64,000 nt of DNA from Enchytraeus crypticus (taxonomy: Eukaryota > Annelida > Clitellata > Enchytraeida > Enchytraeidae). The notes under the pieces were generated by a model. That model saw only the letters and a program-made list of their open reading frames with translations, was not told where the DNA came from and did no database searches. The stretch covers positions 1-64,000 of the forward strand of contig CAJHZI010000770.1 in the NCBI GenBank assembly GCA_905160935.1, given 5' to 3'. A program made the position numbers and the translations under genes. Position 1 is the stretch's first letter. Every line of letters begins with the position of its first letter. Of the stretch, positions 52,147 through 62,995 are shown piece by piece.

Positions 52147-54217
52147 GTTTGATTCTAGTTCTCTATAACAACAACAACAACAACAACAGCACAATCAAAG
52201 TACCACTGTTTCCACAACAATACTAAGCACTGGGGAATCAAATATGACCATTGACTAATTTTAGTGCAGAAACAAATCTATTTATTGTAATTAAATTTAA
52301 ATTTCAATGTATTTTGACAAACTTAGTTTTACGGCTCTTATGTTTGTGGTGTTATAAAATCTGCTCTTTATTGAGTTATACAGTAATATAATATATTGTT
52401 TTTATTGTTGCTCAGATACTGTGTTGTTGTTGTTGCTCAGATGCTGTGTGTTGTTGTTGTTGCTCAGATGCTGTGTGTTGTTATTGTTGCTCAAATGCTG
52501 TGTTGTTGTTGTTGCTCAGATGCTGTGTTGTTGTTGTTGTTGCTCAGATGCTGTGTGTTGTTGTTGTTGCTTAGATGCTGTGTGTTGTTGTTGTTGCTCA
52601 GATGCTGTGTGTTGTTGTTGTTGCTCAAATGCTGTGTTGTTGTTGTTGCTCAGATGCTGTGTTGTTGTTGTTGTTGCTCAGATGCTGTGTGTTGTTGTTG
52701 TTGCTTAGATGCTGTGTGTTGTTGTTGTTGCTCAGATGCTGTGTGTTGTTGTTGTTGCTTAGATGCTGTGTGTTGTTGTTGCTCAGATGCTATGTGTTGT
52801 TGTTGTTGCTCAGATGCTGTGTGTTGTTGTTGTTGCTCAGATGCTGTGTGTTGTTGTTGTTGTGTTGTTGTTGTTGCTCAGATGCTGTGTGTTGTTGTTG
52901 TTGTTGCTCAGATGCTGTGTGTTGTTGTTGTTGCTTAGATGCTGTGTGTTGTTGTTGTTGCTCAGATGCTGTGTGTTGTTGTTGTTGCTTAGATGCTGTG
53001 TGTTGTTGTTGCTCAGATGCTATGTGTTGTTGTTGTTGCTCAGATGCTGTGTGTTGTTGTTGTTGCTCAGATGCTCTGTGTTGTTGTTGTTGCTCAGATT
53101 CTAGACCTGAGGACACAGCTCAGATAGAGTGTAGTCTGGTGCCAGGCTCAGCCAAGGCTCTCGCTACAGTTGCAGTCTGTGGTCAGTGTTCAACCTTCGT
53201 TTTACATTATCATCATCATCATCATCATCATCATCAGCATCATCATCATCATCATCATCATCATCTTCATCATCGTCATCTTCATCATCATCATCAACTT
53301 CATCTTCATCATCATCATCAACTTCATCATCAGGATCATCATCATCTTCATCATCATCATCATCATCTTCATCATCATCTTCCCTTAAATCCCGGTTCAA
53401 CTAGGATGGGGATACGTATAGACTTTCACCAAAACATTACTAAAATTAAAAGATTTAAATTAATTAATTAAATTAATTAGCTTTTTGTTACTATTTTCCG
53501 TGAGTGTTACAGAATGTGATTAACAGAAGGAATTTGTATATTGGATAAGACAATTGGAAGAAATTAAGAAGCAACATTTATATGTTACTTCTGTTAGTCA
53601 TAAAGATCACAGTGATTTTGTAACTGTTAGAAAAGTATTTTCTTAAACCAGAAGATGTCTTAAAAAATATTAATTGTATGAAATGCATGACTTCGTATAA
53701 AATATGATTAGCTATTAAGTGTGAAATATATGCCTGATTTTTTAAAGCACAAGTTTGGTTTACTATTTTACCAGTTCTTCTTTATTGATTAACTATTTTT
53801 CTTTTCATATGAAATCATTTTGAGCTGTTAACCATTTCCACTATAGTTTTATGAGATGTAATATTCTATTTCACTTACAATTAATTAATTTCATTGTTTT
53901 TAGTGGATGAATCAATAATTGATTGTTAATTTATCCACTAAAAATCAGTTTAATCTGCTTATTGCAGATTAAACTGGTTAATTTATAATCATTCGATTGT
54001 ATGTAATTGTGATTAATTTATCGTTATTTTATTGATTGATTGTTTGTGTATTTTAGATGATATCTTCAGTAGCGAATGTGACTGTATGCACAATTCAGGC
54101 TGGGTGTCTCCCCAATGTTTCGCTGTATGTATCTCTCTCTCTCTTCCTCTCTCTCTCTCTCTCTCTCTCTATCTCTATTTCTCTTTCTCTCTCTCTCTCT
54201 ATCTCTCTTTCCCTCTC

Positions 54218-54249
<32 letters not shown>

Positions 54250-56992
54250 ACACTACTTAACTCACGGTGAGTGTTTATGTCCAGTTAGGATGCAGGTACT
54301 CGTGGTTTTCATCAGGTGTATGCAATAGGAAATTTTACTGAATTTACTGAACGACACATTTGAGAAGCACCTATTTGATAATCTCTGTTCAGTGTAGTGT
54401 ATGGTCGTCAACAACAGTACAGCACTTGAAACCTCACAATTTATCTCTTATTTTGTCTTATTCTCTGTATTTTTCAAGTACATCTGTATGGTATTGCATT
54501 GTATTGTATTGTATTGTATTGTATTGTATTGTCTCATATTGTACAGTATAGTATTGCATTCCATTGTATTGTATTATAATGTATTGTGTTGTCTCATATT
54601 GCATTGTATAGTATTGTATTGTATAGTATTGTATTCTATTGTCTTATATTGTATTGTATTGTCTCATATTTTATTATATTGTATTGTATCGTATCGTATT
54701 GCATTGTATTGTATTATATTTTATTGTATTGTATTGTATCGTATCGTATCGTATTGTATTGTATCGTATCATATTGTATTGTATCTTATCGTATTGTATT
54801 GTATTGTATCGTATTGTATCATATTTGAATGTATTATATTGTATTTTATTGTATTGTTTTGCATTGTATTGTATTGAATTGTATTGTCTGATATTGTACT
54901 GTATTGTATTGTATTGTATTGCATTTTATTGTATTGTATTGTATCATATTGTATCGAATTGTATCATATTGTACTGTATTGTATTGTATTTTATTGTATT
55001 GTATTGCATTGTATTGTATTGCATTGTATTGTCTGATATTGTACTGTATGGTATTGTATTGTAGTGTATTGTATTGTATTGCATTGTATTGCATTGCATT
55101 GCATTGTATTGTATTGTACAGTATTGTATTGTATTGTATTGTATTGTACAGTATTGTATTGTGTTGTATTGTATTGTATTGTATTGTACAGTATTGTATT
55201 GTATTACATTACATTGCATTGCATTGCATTGTATTGTATTATATTGTATTGTATTTGAGGGGGTTGAGGATGGTTGGGAGAAGGAAGCCAATGAGGTGCA
55301 TGGGTTACGAAGAGCCACTATCGGCCTAGGAGTCACGACCGGTCTGCTCATCATCTATGCATTGATCATGGGTGTGCTCATGTGCCGAGACAGCAAAGAG
55401 GAAATAGAGGTGAAGAGAAGAGAGAGAGAGGAACTCATGACTCGTAGAACTAAACAGGGTAAATCAATCAATTAGCGATTAGTTAATTAAGTCAATAATC
55501 AATTGAACAGGGTAAATCAATCAATTAGCGATTAGTTAATTAAGTCAATAATCAATTGAACAGGGTAAATCAATCAATTAGCGATTAGTTAATTAAGTCA
55601 ATAATCAATTGAACAGGGTAAATCAATCAATTAGCGATTAGTTAATTAAATCAATAATCAATTGAACAGGGTAAATCAATCAATTAACTATTAGCTAATT
55701 ATGTCAATAATCAATTGATGCTGTATTTTAGTCTAAAATAACAGAAAAACATTGAAATCAAGATATTGATCTCTATCATTATTTTTATCAGTTGGATTAA
55801 AACTTGATTGAATGGTCTTCTTCTCTCTCTTCAGTGCACAGCCAAGTGGCAGGTTCAAGGTACATATTCAAACTCAAAGTCTGCTTTCTCGCTTCATAAG
55901 AGCACTCCTTAGAACAACAAGTTAATCCCTTCACAAAGTCTATGCCTTTTCCATACCTTATGTAGCCTATAGCCTGGGAAAAATATGGCTTCTGAGGTGG
56001 TTTCCCGTTCCCGATTGAATTGTAGTCAGTGAAAATTAATAATTAATTCAGAACCGAATCAGTTAGTTAAACTTAGCATAAACATAACAACAGTAGTTAT
56101 TCAATAAGTATTAGCTGATTTATAAGTGAATCAGTTGATTAATACTCTCACATTGAAAGCACTCACTACTAAATTTGACATTATTTTCGCATTTAGCACA
56201 ATAAATGTAATGGATTATGATATAAGTGCAGTATACAGTGGCATAACAGCTAGTGATAGTGAATGTCCGAGATTTTACTCTCAGATCGGCCGCGCTGATC
56301 TGAGAGTAAAATCTCGGACATTCACTGGACTGGTTATACGGAAAATGGACAAAATCGCCTAACGGATTAAACATGTTTTAAAGAGTGATAGATATCAACA
56401 TAGTTGATCATTTCACTATAATGTGTGTTTACTTTTACTTTATAGAAAAAAGTCAAAGTTACATTGATGGCAATAGTTTATTTAAACTCTTTTGCTTATC
56501 TTTGTATAATTATTTTACAAATACAAAAACAAATCATGCAGCAGTATGCTGCAAACTGAACAGGCAAAGATTTAACGTTTGATCGCATGGCATTCGTTTA
56601 AATTTACTCTGTGTTTGAAAATGTACTTAATTTGACCTGGCCGGGTGAACATATAGAACAATTATACCCTATTTAAAAAATAACTATATTTATTTACATT
56701 TAAATTTAAACTCGTGAACGAAAGACTGCTTCTAAAATTAGTCTAATCTGGTGAAAGCTCAGTGTATGTGAAATATTTCATATTTCCATTCAAATCTCTT
56801 CGATTGACTGAAGGGCTAAAGAGGCTAAATCCATATTTTGGAGTCTGTTGCCTGTTCTGAAGGCATATCAGGCACAGTCCATGATTGGATTATGAACCAT
56901 ACACCTTCACAGAGTAAGATGACGAAAATCAGGTGACCGATTGAAAGATTTATTAGTGATATAGTGATTGATTGATATATATATATATAATA

Positions 56993-57052
<60 letters not shown>

Positions 57053-58721
57053 TGACTGAATGATTGATTGATTATATTAGGTCGTCTTTCAGAGACAGAA
57101 CTGAATGACGCTGACAGCGTTGCCACTTCCTCAGCCACAGGTACAAGTCGTAGTGGTAGCACTGCTACCAGCAACTCCAAAAAACAGCGAGAACAACCGG
57201 CCTGCGTCATCATCAGAACCAACAACCCACCAACCAATCACGTGTTAGTTCACTTCTAGTAATTATATGCCAGCAATCAAACAACCAATCACGTGTTAGT
57301 TCACTTCTAGCAATTATATACCAGCAACCAAACAATCAATCACGTGTTAGTTCACTTCTAGTAACTATATATCAGCAACCAACCTATCACTTGCTTGCAC
57401 ATTGAATTTCTAAATCATCAATAAACTTTTCTAATCATTGACTGCAGTCTAGCTATACGATTTAGTGTTTTTATTTTCTAATTAATTAGTAAACTTATTC
57501 ATTGATATATTGATTTATTGATTGATTGGCTTATTATAACGACAGGTATAAGAAGAGCAGTTATGCGCATGTTATAACAGCAGAGTCTTTTAGTCAATTG
57601 AAGTAATCCGTTATTCGATGGATAATTGATTGATTTATTGTAGCCTATACAGGAGTGACCGAAATCCTGCGAGCAGCTTGTAAACGGCTAACTGCGTGGG
57701 GTACCCTAGCAGAGTCGATACATCAATCAATCAACAATCAATCAATCAATCAATCAGTTAATCAATAACTTAGCAGAGTCGATACATCAATCAATCAATC
57801 AATCACCTAGCAGAGTCGAAACATCAATCAATCAATCAATCAATCAATCAGTCACTCAATCAGTTAATCAATCAGTGAATTAGTCAATCAATCACCTAGA
57901 TGAGTCGATACATCAGTCAATCAATCAATCAATCGCCTAGAGGAGTCAATACATCAAAAAATCAATCAATAAATCAGTCACCTAGCAGAGTCGATACACC
58001 AAAGCCAATCCAACGGCCATAATCATTCAAACATTCATTAAAGCAATAAATAAGATCGTCTTTCAATCGATCAACTACTGTTAAGTTAATCCATCAAATA
58101 CCAATTAATCAGCCAAGCAATCAATCAAGCAATACATCAATCAATCAATTCATCAATTGATCGCTCGTTGGATCAACTGATGAATCGATTGATTGATTTG
58201 ATGCTTGACTCTATTATAACAGTCACCGCAGGCGTTCTGAGAAACCATCGACATCTTTAAGCACCGGCTCAGATAACGACGGGTTTATTCCTGACTTTGA
58301 GAGGCAGACAGAGCAGAGTGGAGCGCGTGCAGTGAACGAGAGGTCTAATCCTGACTTAGAGAGAGAGCTGGAGCACAGGAGCAGTGGTGTGAGCAGAGAG
58401 GCTCTCATAGATGATCAACAGAGCGAGAAGGTTGTCCGTAAGAAAAAACCAAGAAAACACGACACCAAAATCTCGAATCTAGACCAAAGTGCAGAGGTCC
58501 TTTCGTTCAAAGGTCAAAGTTCAAATGATCTGTCAGGTGAAGGTGAAGGTCAGACGAGACCGGATCAGACAACGAATAATCTTAACAATGGGTTCAGAAG
58601 CTCAACGGATCTGTCGGCGAGTGATAATAGAACAGCGTCTTACTTGTCTAATGCCACGTCACTGGCCACTCAGTCTGGCTATAATAGAGCTCAAGTGTCC
58701 CTGCATGACACGATGATTTAA
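51891..58721 (+). CDS. Ig-domain single-pass membrane protein (6 exons found, N-terminus missing)
   Basis: Exons 51891-52146, 53098-53181, 54057-54124, 55260-55458, 57081-57243 and 58223-58721 join in frame into 422 residues. The ectodomain is a V-type Ig fold: Cys in FSVTCST, Trp in SLFWHR, and EDTAQIEC with the second Cys. A Cys-rich stalk (SECDCMHNSGWVSPQCFA) follows, then a membrane helix (ATIGLGVTTGLLIIYALIMG) and a charged juxtamembrane segment. The tail is about 200 residues, Ser/Thr/Asn-rich, with a KKKPRKH basic patch, ending DTMI, a class I PDZ-ligand pattern. A cell-surface adhesion or receptor role is inferred; the specific family is not recognised. The signal-peptide exon should lie upstream but was not found. 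Confidence 0.82.
52385..53097. repeat. Acceptor-border array of receptor exon B
   Basis: About 25 units of 27-30 bp, TGTTGTTGCTCAGATGCTGT plus GTGTTGT; each contains the acceptor TTGCTCAG. A block of several units is itself repeated (52500-52780 resembles 52870-53060). Confidence 0.92.
53098..53181 (+). CDS. Ig receptor exon B (second half of Ig domain)
   Basis: DSRPEDTAQIECSLVPGSAK then ALATVAVC. Carries the E/F-strand Asp-x-Ala motif and the second Ig cysteine. Phase 1 joins restore YTLRVTDSRPEDTA, as expected for an Ig fold. Preceded by about 25 copies of its acceptor. Confidence 0.85.
53200..53385. repeat. CAT microsatellite
   Basis: TCATCATCATC with ACTTCATCTTC interruptions, ending in a family E fragment. 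Confidence 0.93.
53431..54030. other. Receptor intron between exons B and C, no feature
   Basis: AT-rich unique sequence; nothing recognisable except an inverted pair around 53930-53980 (AATCAGTTTAATCTG and CAGATTAAACTGGTT). Confidence 0.5.
54057..54124 (+). CDS. Ig receptor exon C (Cys-rich stalk)
   Basis: DDIFSSECDCMHNSGWVSPQ then CFA. C-x-C and a third Cys suggest a small disulphide stalk or an EGF-like remnant. Acceptor TTTTAG, donor GTATGT, phases 1 in and 0 out. Confidence 0.75.
54120..54252. repeat. CT microsatellite
   Basis: Starts at the donor of receptor exon C (GTATGTATCTCTC). Confidence 0.92.
54490..55255. repeat. TATTG pentamer array, 0.76 kb
   Basis: TATTGTATTGTATCG and GCATTG variants fill the intron up to the exon D acceptor TATTTGAG. 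The long Tyr/Cys/Ile/Val frames are artefacts. Confidence 0.93.
55260..55458 (+). CDS. Ig receptor exon D (transmembrane segment)
   Basis: GVEDGWEKEANEVHGLRR, then a hydrophobic helix about 22 residues long (IGLGVTTGLLIIYALIMGVL), then CRDSKEEIEVKRREREELMT, a positively charged inside flank. Acceptor TTTGAG lies at the end of a 760-bp TATTG array; donor GTAAAT at phase 1 is duplicated downstream. Confidence 0.87.
55451..55720. repeat. Donor-border array of receptor exon D
   Basis: Five 58-bp units opening AACAGGGTAAATCAATCAAT then TAGCGATTAGTTAATTAAG; the first is the real exon end and donor. Confidence 0.92.
55815..56010 (-). mobile_element. Interspersed repeat family F
   Basis: Recurrent unit: GTGCACAGCCAAGTGGCAGG, AAGAGCACTCCTTAGAACAA, CCCTTCACAAAGTCTATGCC, TTATGTAGCCTATAGCCTGG. 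Related copies at 8960-9185 (other strand), 36437-36660, 46235-46340 and 62325-62705. Layout resembles the RTE-like 3' UTR, so possibly a related subfamily; no ORF. Confidence 0.58.
56258..56436 (+). mobile_element. SINE-B fold-back copy
   Basis: Body and tail of SINE-B preceded by an inverted copy of its own central part. The arms 56258-56287 and 56297-56326 are perfect 30-bp complements around a 9-base spacer. Confidence 0.85.
56437..56970. other. Receptor intron before exon E, unique AT-rich
   Basis: No repeat family or frame recognised. Confidence 0.5.
56975..57055. repeat. TA microsatellite
   Basis: Interrupted TA array in the receptor's intron before exon E. Confidence 0.93.
57081..57243 (+). 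CDS. Ig receptor exon E (cytoplasmic tail)
   Basis: GRLSETELNDADSVATSSAT, Ser/Thr/Gly-rich, then KKQREQPACVIIRTNNPPTN. Acceptor ATTAG; donor GTTAGT at phase 2 fits exon F. If unspliced it ends four residues on at a TAG. Confidence 0.78.
57232..57385. repeat. Donor-border array of receptor exon E
   Basis: Three units of CAATCACGTGTTAGTTCACT then TCTAGTAATTATAT; the first holds the true donor. Confidence 0.9.
57715..58000. repeat. AATC array with CCTAGCAGAGTCGATACATC units
   Basis: Five units of a CTAGCAGAGTCGATACATCA word plus AATC runs in the intron before exon F. Confidence 0.9.
58223..58721 (+). CDS. Ig receptor exon F (tail and stop)
   Basis: HRRRSEKPSTSLSTGSDNDG, two related NERSNPDLE / DGFIPDFE motifs, VVRKKKPRKH, then NLNNGFRSSTDLSASDNRTA, and an end of SLHDTMI followed by TAA. 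Acceptor ATAACAG, phase 2. The last codons and stop are tandemly repeated in the 3' flank. Confidence 0.85.
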
Positions 58722-59030
58722 CTTTGTGTCACTGTGTCCTGCATGACACGATGATCTAACTCTACGTCACTGTGTCCTGCATGACACGATGATCTAACTC
58801 TGTGTCCCTGCATGACACGATGATCTAACTCTGTGTCACTGTGTCCCTGCATGACACAATGATTTAACTCTGTGTCACTGTGTCCTGCATGACACGATGA
58901 TCTAACTCTGTGTCACTGTGTTCTTCATGACACGATGAACTCTGTATCACTGTGTCCTATATGACACGATGAACTCTTTATCACTGTGTCCTATATGACA
59001 CGATGAACTCTGTATCACTGTGTCCTCTAC
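58690..59030. repeat. 36-bp array of the receptor's last codons and stop
   Basis: About nine units of CTGCATGACACGATGATCTA then ACTCTGTGTCACTGTGT; the first is the coding end (LHDTMI and stop). Confidence 0.92.
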
Positions 59031-59100
59031 CCAGTTATTCTTCACCTGTCTGCTGCTTACTCCTCGTATTATATATGTAATGAGTCTGCACTTTGTACAA

Positions 59101-59338
59101 CGTGTCTAAATAGCTTAGTGGTAACGTCACGAAGTTTTTAATGATAGATCTTGAGGTGAATTGAACGCTTGTGGGTTCGAATCCCAGCCGCGCTGATCTG
59201 AGACTAAAATCTCGGATATTTACAGGACTGGTTTGTACGGTAAACGGACTAAATTGCCTAACGGTAGACATGTGGTATTAAAAGTGATAGATATCAACAT
59301 AGTTGATCATTCCACTGTAATGCGTGTTTACATTTACT
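59101..59338 (+). mobile_element. SINE-B copy
   Basis: Near full-length; head TAGCTTAGTGGTAACGTC, B box GGGTTCGAATCCC, 3' end GCGTGTTTACATTTAC. Confidence 0.82.
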
Positions 59339-59904
59339 TTAGTAGATGTAGGATTTGTCATTTACTGAGCGCTATTCCTGACTATTATCTGCAATTATTC
59401 GCTCATCTTCGTGTCATAACTGAATGAAAATCACCTACTGCAGGGGAAGCCAATTATTAATAGGGGACGGGGGGGTTCGTGTGTTCGGCCCTTTTCCAAA
59501 CTATTACCTATTGCATTTCATCGTATGAAGACGCTGCTGTTAAACGGAATAAGCAGATTTTACTTATTATTTTGCAAGATGTGCTTCAGCTGAACTTTTG
59601 GAAATGTATAAACTTGGCACGTATCAGCTTAATAAACTCTTATTGAATCTCGTATTTGACATTATTTATGTTTGTTAAATATCTGCTGAAAAATGTCTGA
59701 GCTAATTATGTTACGTTTTATAAATAAGCCGCATTATAAGGCATCATGTTATAACCTGACGTGCTCTTAAGAGGCTACTAGCGCAGATATGAAGTGACAT
59801 GTACTATTGTGTACGTGTATCAACCTCCGGTCTATGTAAATTAGCCAGTTAGAAGTCCTTCTGAAAAAATTAAATTTATACAAAATAAAATATTTTCTTC
59901 GGAT

Positions 59905-60535
59905 AGACTGTTTTCTCAGAGAATGACGCCCCTGTTCAGTAAATGTTAGTCGAAGCTGAGGAAGACATAGGGGGCCCCACCTCGTCAATAATGGCATATC
60001 AAAAGCAATGTTATATAGATGATTTATATGTGGTTGATGTTATATATGTGGTTCTATAGAAGATTGTTACGTATATCTTATAAAGACCACGTTAAAAATG
60101 AAGATGTTTTACAAAGAATGTCAATTTGTCGTGACATTTTGAACCGAATACGACGACAACAGATGAAATTTTTCGGACGCATTATGCGGAACAAAATAGT
60201 TGAAAATACCATAGTGACAGGAATAATAGAAGGAGAAAGATGCAACGGTCGACAACGAATGACGTTTATTAAGAGTCATAGCAAATGGATGCAGTTAACT
60301 GAAACAGAGATGATCAGAGCAACAATGGACACAGAAATATGGAGGAATATGACCATGACCGCCCAGGCTTGGAACAGGCACGGCACTTCGAGAAGAAGAG
60401 AAGAATATAGATAATTTAGAGATCCACCCTTTTGCTGACATGAAGAGGAAAACGGAAGACAGAGATGAGTGGAGGCGTTATATACCATGGACCTGCCAAT
60501 AGGCAATGCACTAAGAGAGAGAGAGAGAGAGAGAT
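59905..60535 (+). mobile_element. RTE-like LINE fragment with ORF C-terminus
   Basis: Plus frame at 60055-60414 reads WFYRRLLRISYKDHVKNEDV, then RQQMKFFGRIMRNKIVENTI and IEGERCNGRQRM, which is the RTE/BovB post-RT region (WCWRRLLR..., FGHLMRR, EGRRRRGRQRM in BovB). It is followed by the shared 3' UTR and GA tail. The 3' UTR motif TTAGTCGAAGCTGAGGAAG also occurs upstream of the ORF at 59950, so the copy is composite. Confidence 0.75.
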
Positions 60536-60737
60536 AAGTTAAATGCCAAGCATTGCACTGTAGTACAACATGGTATTAAAGCCCGTTTCATAGTCTGACG
60601 CTGACAGCGAGGTACATTGAGACACTGGTTTTAGTGATTGTGTTAGAGTGAAGGTGGGACTTAAGCAGTAATGTGTGGGGAGGTTTAATACGATACACAG
60701 GGCAGGCTGATCATTCTAATAAATAATAATTGTTTAT

Positions 60738-60845
60738 CGGTTAGATATTCGACCGCGGATCAGTATGTGCGGGGTTCAAATCCTGGGCTCGCCCGTCACT
60801 GACATCGCTTCGAGTGAGGAAACTGACGTTAACCTTAGCTTTTGC
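60738..60845 (+). mobile_element. SINE-A copy
   Basis: Lacks the first bases of the head; remainder well conserved. Confidence 0.8.
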
Positions 60846-61610
60846 AACAACAATAATAATTACAGTGCTACTTTGGGTTATGACAACATAGAGCACTTTT
60901 AATGAAAGTCTTGAGAATAAAAATAGCGTTGAGTATAAAAATGTTCACAATATGATCTTTTATTCACCAAAATACATGGCAGTAAGAACAGAACATGAAA
61001 TGAAAAAAAACTAACGAACAGAAAAACAGAAATTACGGATTCACCATTAAAGAGTCTGAAAGTAGAAAAATATGAACTAAAATCGCAATGAACAATGAAG
61101 AATTCAAAACAGTTTAAGAATATCTAGACAAAGAGTTGAAATGCTTAAGCGATTTACCTACCGGTAATCCCTGATTACTAATACATCGAATTCGTTTAAT
61201 TTAGTCAACAGTTAAGCTATATTATTATTATTATAATTAAAACTTTATAATTATTATTAAAATTATTACCACTATATTATTATTATTACAAGCAAAAATT
61301 GCCCTGGGCTGTTAAGGCCCTGGGCTAAAATATAAGATAAAAGAAAGACGTTATTTAATTAAAAGAAAGGTGAAAAATATTATTATTACTTTTTAAAATT
61401 ATTTAACCCCCTAAGAAGGGAATGCTTTCTTTTTTTAATCATGCTCTCCACTCCGAAATGCCGTGACACCAAAAGTACCATGGAAACAAACTGCATTGTA
61501 TCGCTGCGGAGCCATTGACAAGCGTTGCCACTGGAGAGATATTTCGCGAAGATATCCGGTAACGGCAGAAGTTCTCTTACCTATTACATCAATGAAGTTA
61601 TTATTTTTAT
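60846..61610. other. 3' flank, no gene seen
   Basis: Begins with a family G-like scrap (AATTACAGTGCTACTTTGG, 60850-60905), then AT-rich sequence. A GC-richer patch at 61440-61580 (CTGCGGAGCCATTGACAAGC) is unassigned. Confidence 0.5.
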
Positions 61611-61614
61611 TAGG

Positions 61615-61616
61615 CC

Positions 61617-61650
<34 letters not shown>

Positions 61651-61690
61651 GTTATTATTATTATATTTATTATTATTTTTAAAATTTATT
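61615..61690. repeat. TTA microsatellite
   Basis: ATTATTATT run, possibly the tail of an unrecognised retroposed copy. Confidence 0.9.
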
Positions 61691-61734
61691 TTTAGTAAAG
61701 ATTTATATTATAAATCTCGTGTAATGTATCGGGG

Positions 61735-61925
61735 CCTAACCAGTAACCAGTGTAAAGTACCGGGGCATGTAACCAGTGTAAAGTACCGGTGCATGTAACC
61801 AGTGTAAAGTACCGGGGCATGTAACCAGTGTAAAGTACCGGGGCATGTAACCAGTGTAAAGTACCGGGGCATGTAACCAGTGTAAAGTACCGGGGCAAGA
61901 AACCAGTGTAAAGTACCGGGGCATA
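61735..61925. repeat. 22-bp minisatellite
   Basis: Eight units of AACCAGTGTAAAGTACCGGG plus GCATGT. Confidence 0.92.
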
Positions 61926-62324
61926 TAGACATAAACATAACGGTACACTGGGTCAGATATTACAGATGCTGGTTTAAGACGCATTTCTTCCTTCCTCTCC
62001 ATGGTTATTAGTAATCGCTGCCTTTTTAATGGCGCATCAATTGCAGCCGGCGCGGATTTAAGAATAACCTTCCATCACACTGGGATTTTTTCCTTTAAAA
62101 CAGTCAACACTCGCTGTAATAAAACACCATTTTTTACACTTTTTTTCATGAATATTTACAGTACAGCAGTACGCGTTAACCATTTACTACTCCTCCATCT
62201 CTTTGATTAGGCTATTGTTATCCTTTCGTTCTGCTTATACTTAATTAGGCTATTCTAAGCCTTTCATACGTATTCGGGTATTTGACTCTATTTACTACAA
62301 GGGGCTGAAGCACTCGACTCAAGT

Positions 62325-62705
62325 CTCTATCTTCTTTTCTTCAGTGCACTGCCAAGTGGCATGCTCAAGATACATATTCACACTCAAAGTCAGCTCTGTC
62401 GCTCCATAAGAGCACTCCTTAGATCAACAGGTTAATCCCTTCACAAAGTCTATGCCTTATCCATGCTTTATGTAGCCTATAGCTTGGGAAAAGTATGGCT
62501 TCTGAGTTGGTTTCCCGTTGCCTTCCTCTGTTAGATGGATTAACTACCATTTAATCCTGGGGGAAAATATTTCATGGTAAGGTGGGTCCCCTCTTGCCAT
62601 CCTCAGCTCCTGCCTTTGGTCGCCTCTTACGTACACGCGGCAGATTGTTTGTGGTTACCCTATTCTGCAGTAGTCCAACCACACCCGAGCACAACACGGG
62701 GTCTC
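62325..62705 (-). mobile_element. Interspersed repeat family F, longest copy
   Basis: Starts at TCTTCAGTGCACTGCCAAG and runs through GCCTTCCTCTGTTAG to a family E-like end (ACCCGAGCACAACACGGGG), suggesting F and E ends belong to one longer element. Confidence 0.6.
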
Positions 62706-62849
62706 GTCTGATGAAAGAGAAATCTGATGAGGTTTTGTGGAGTTATCGGTTGCCAGGAGCTTTCAGTTAAAGCGTTTAATTAAAGAATCATAGCGAACAA
62801 GAGATCTGTCCCTAGACTATCTGCTTGTCCCCTCTCAGTACTCTATCCT

Positions 62850-62995
62850 CTATCTCTCTCTCTCTCTTTCTCTCTCTCTCGCTCTCTCTCTCCCTTTTTC
62901 TCTCTCTCTCTCTCTCTGTGTCTCCCTCCCTCTCTTGCTTTATTTCTCTCTCACTCTGTCTCTCCCTCGCTCTATCTGCCCCTATCTATCTCTCT
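62850..62995. repeat. CT microsatellite
   Basis: TCTCTCTC with CCCT interruptions. Confidence 0.9.

Noticed and set aside
52396-53471. Long plus-strand frames rich in Cys/Val/Leu
   Set aside because: They read through the TGTTGTTGCTCAG minisatellite and CAT repeats; several frames are open at once, as expected of a repeat. Only 53098-53181 is a plausible exon.
54401-55329. Long frames of Tyr/Cys/Ile/Val on both strands
   Set aside because: Products of the TATTG pentamer array, open in many frames; no protein.
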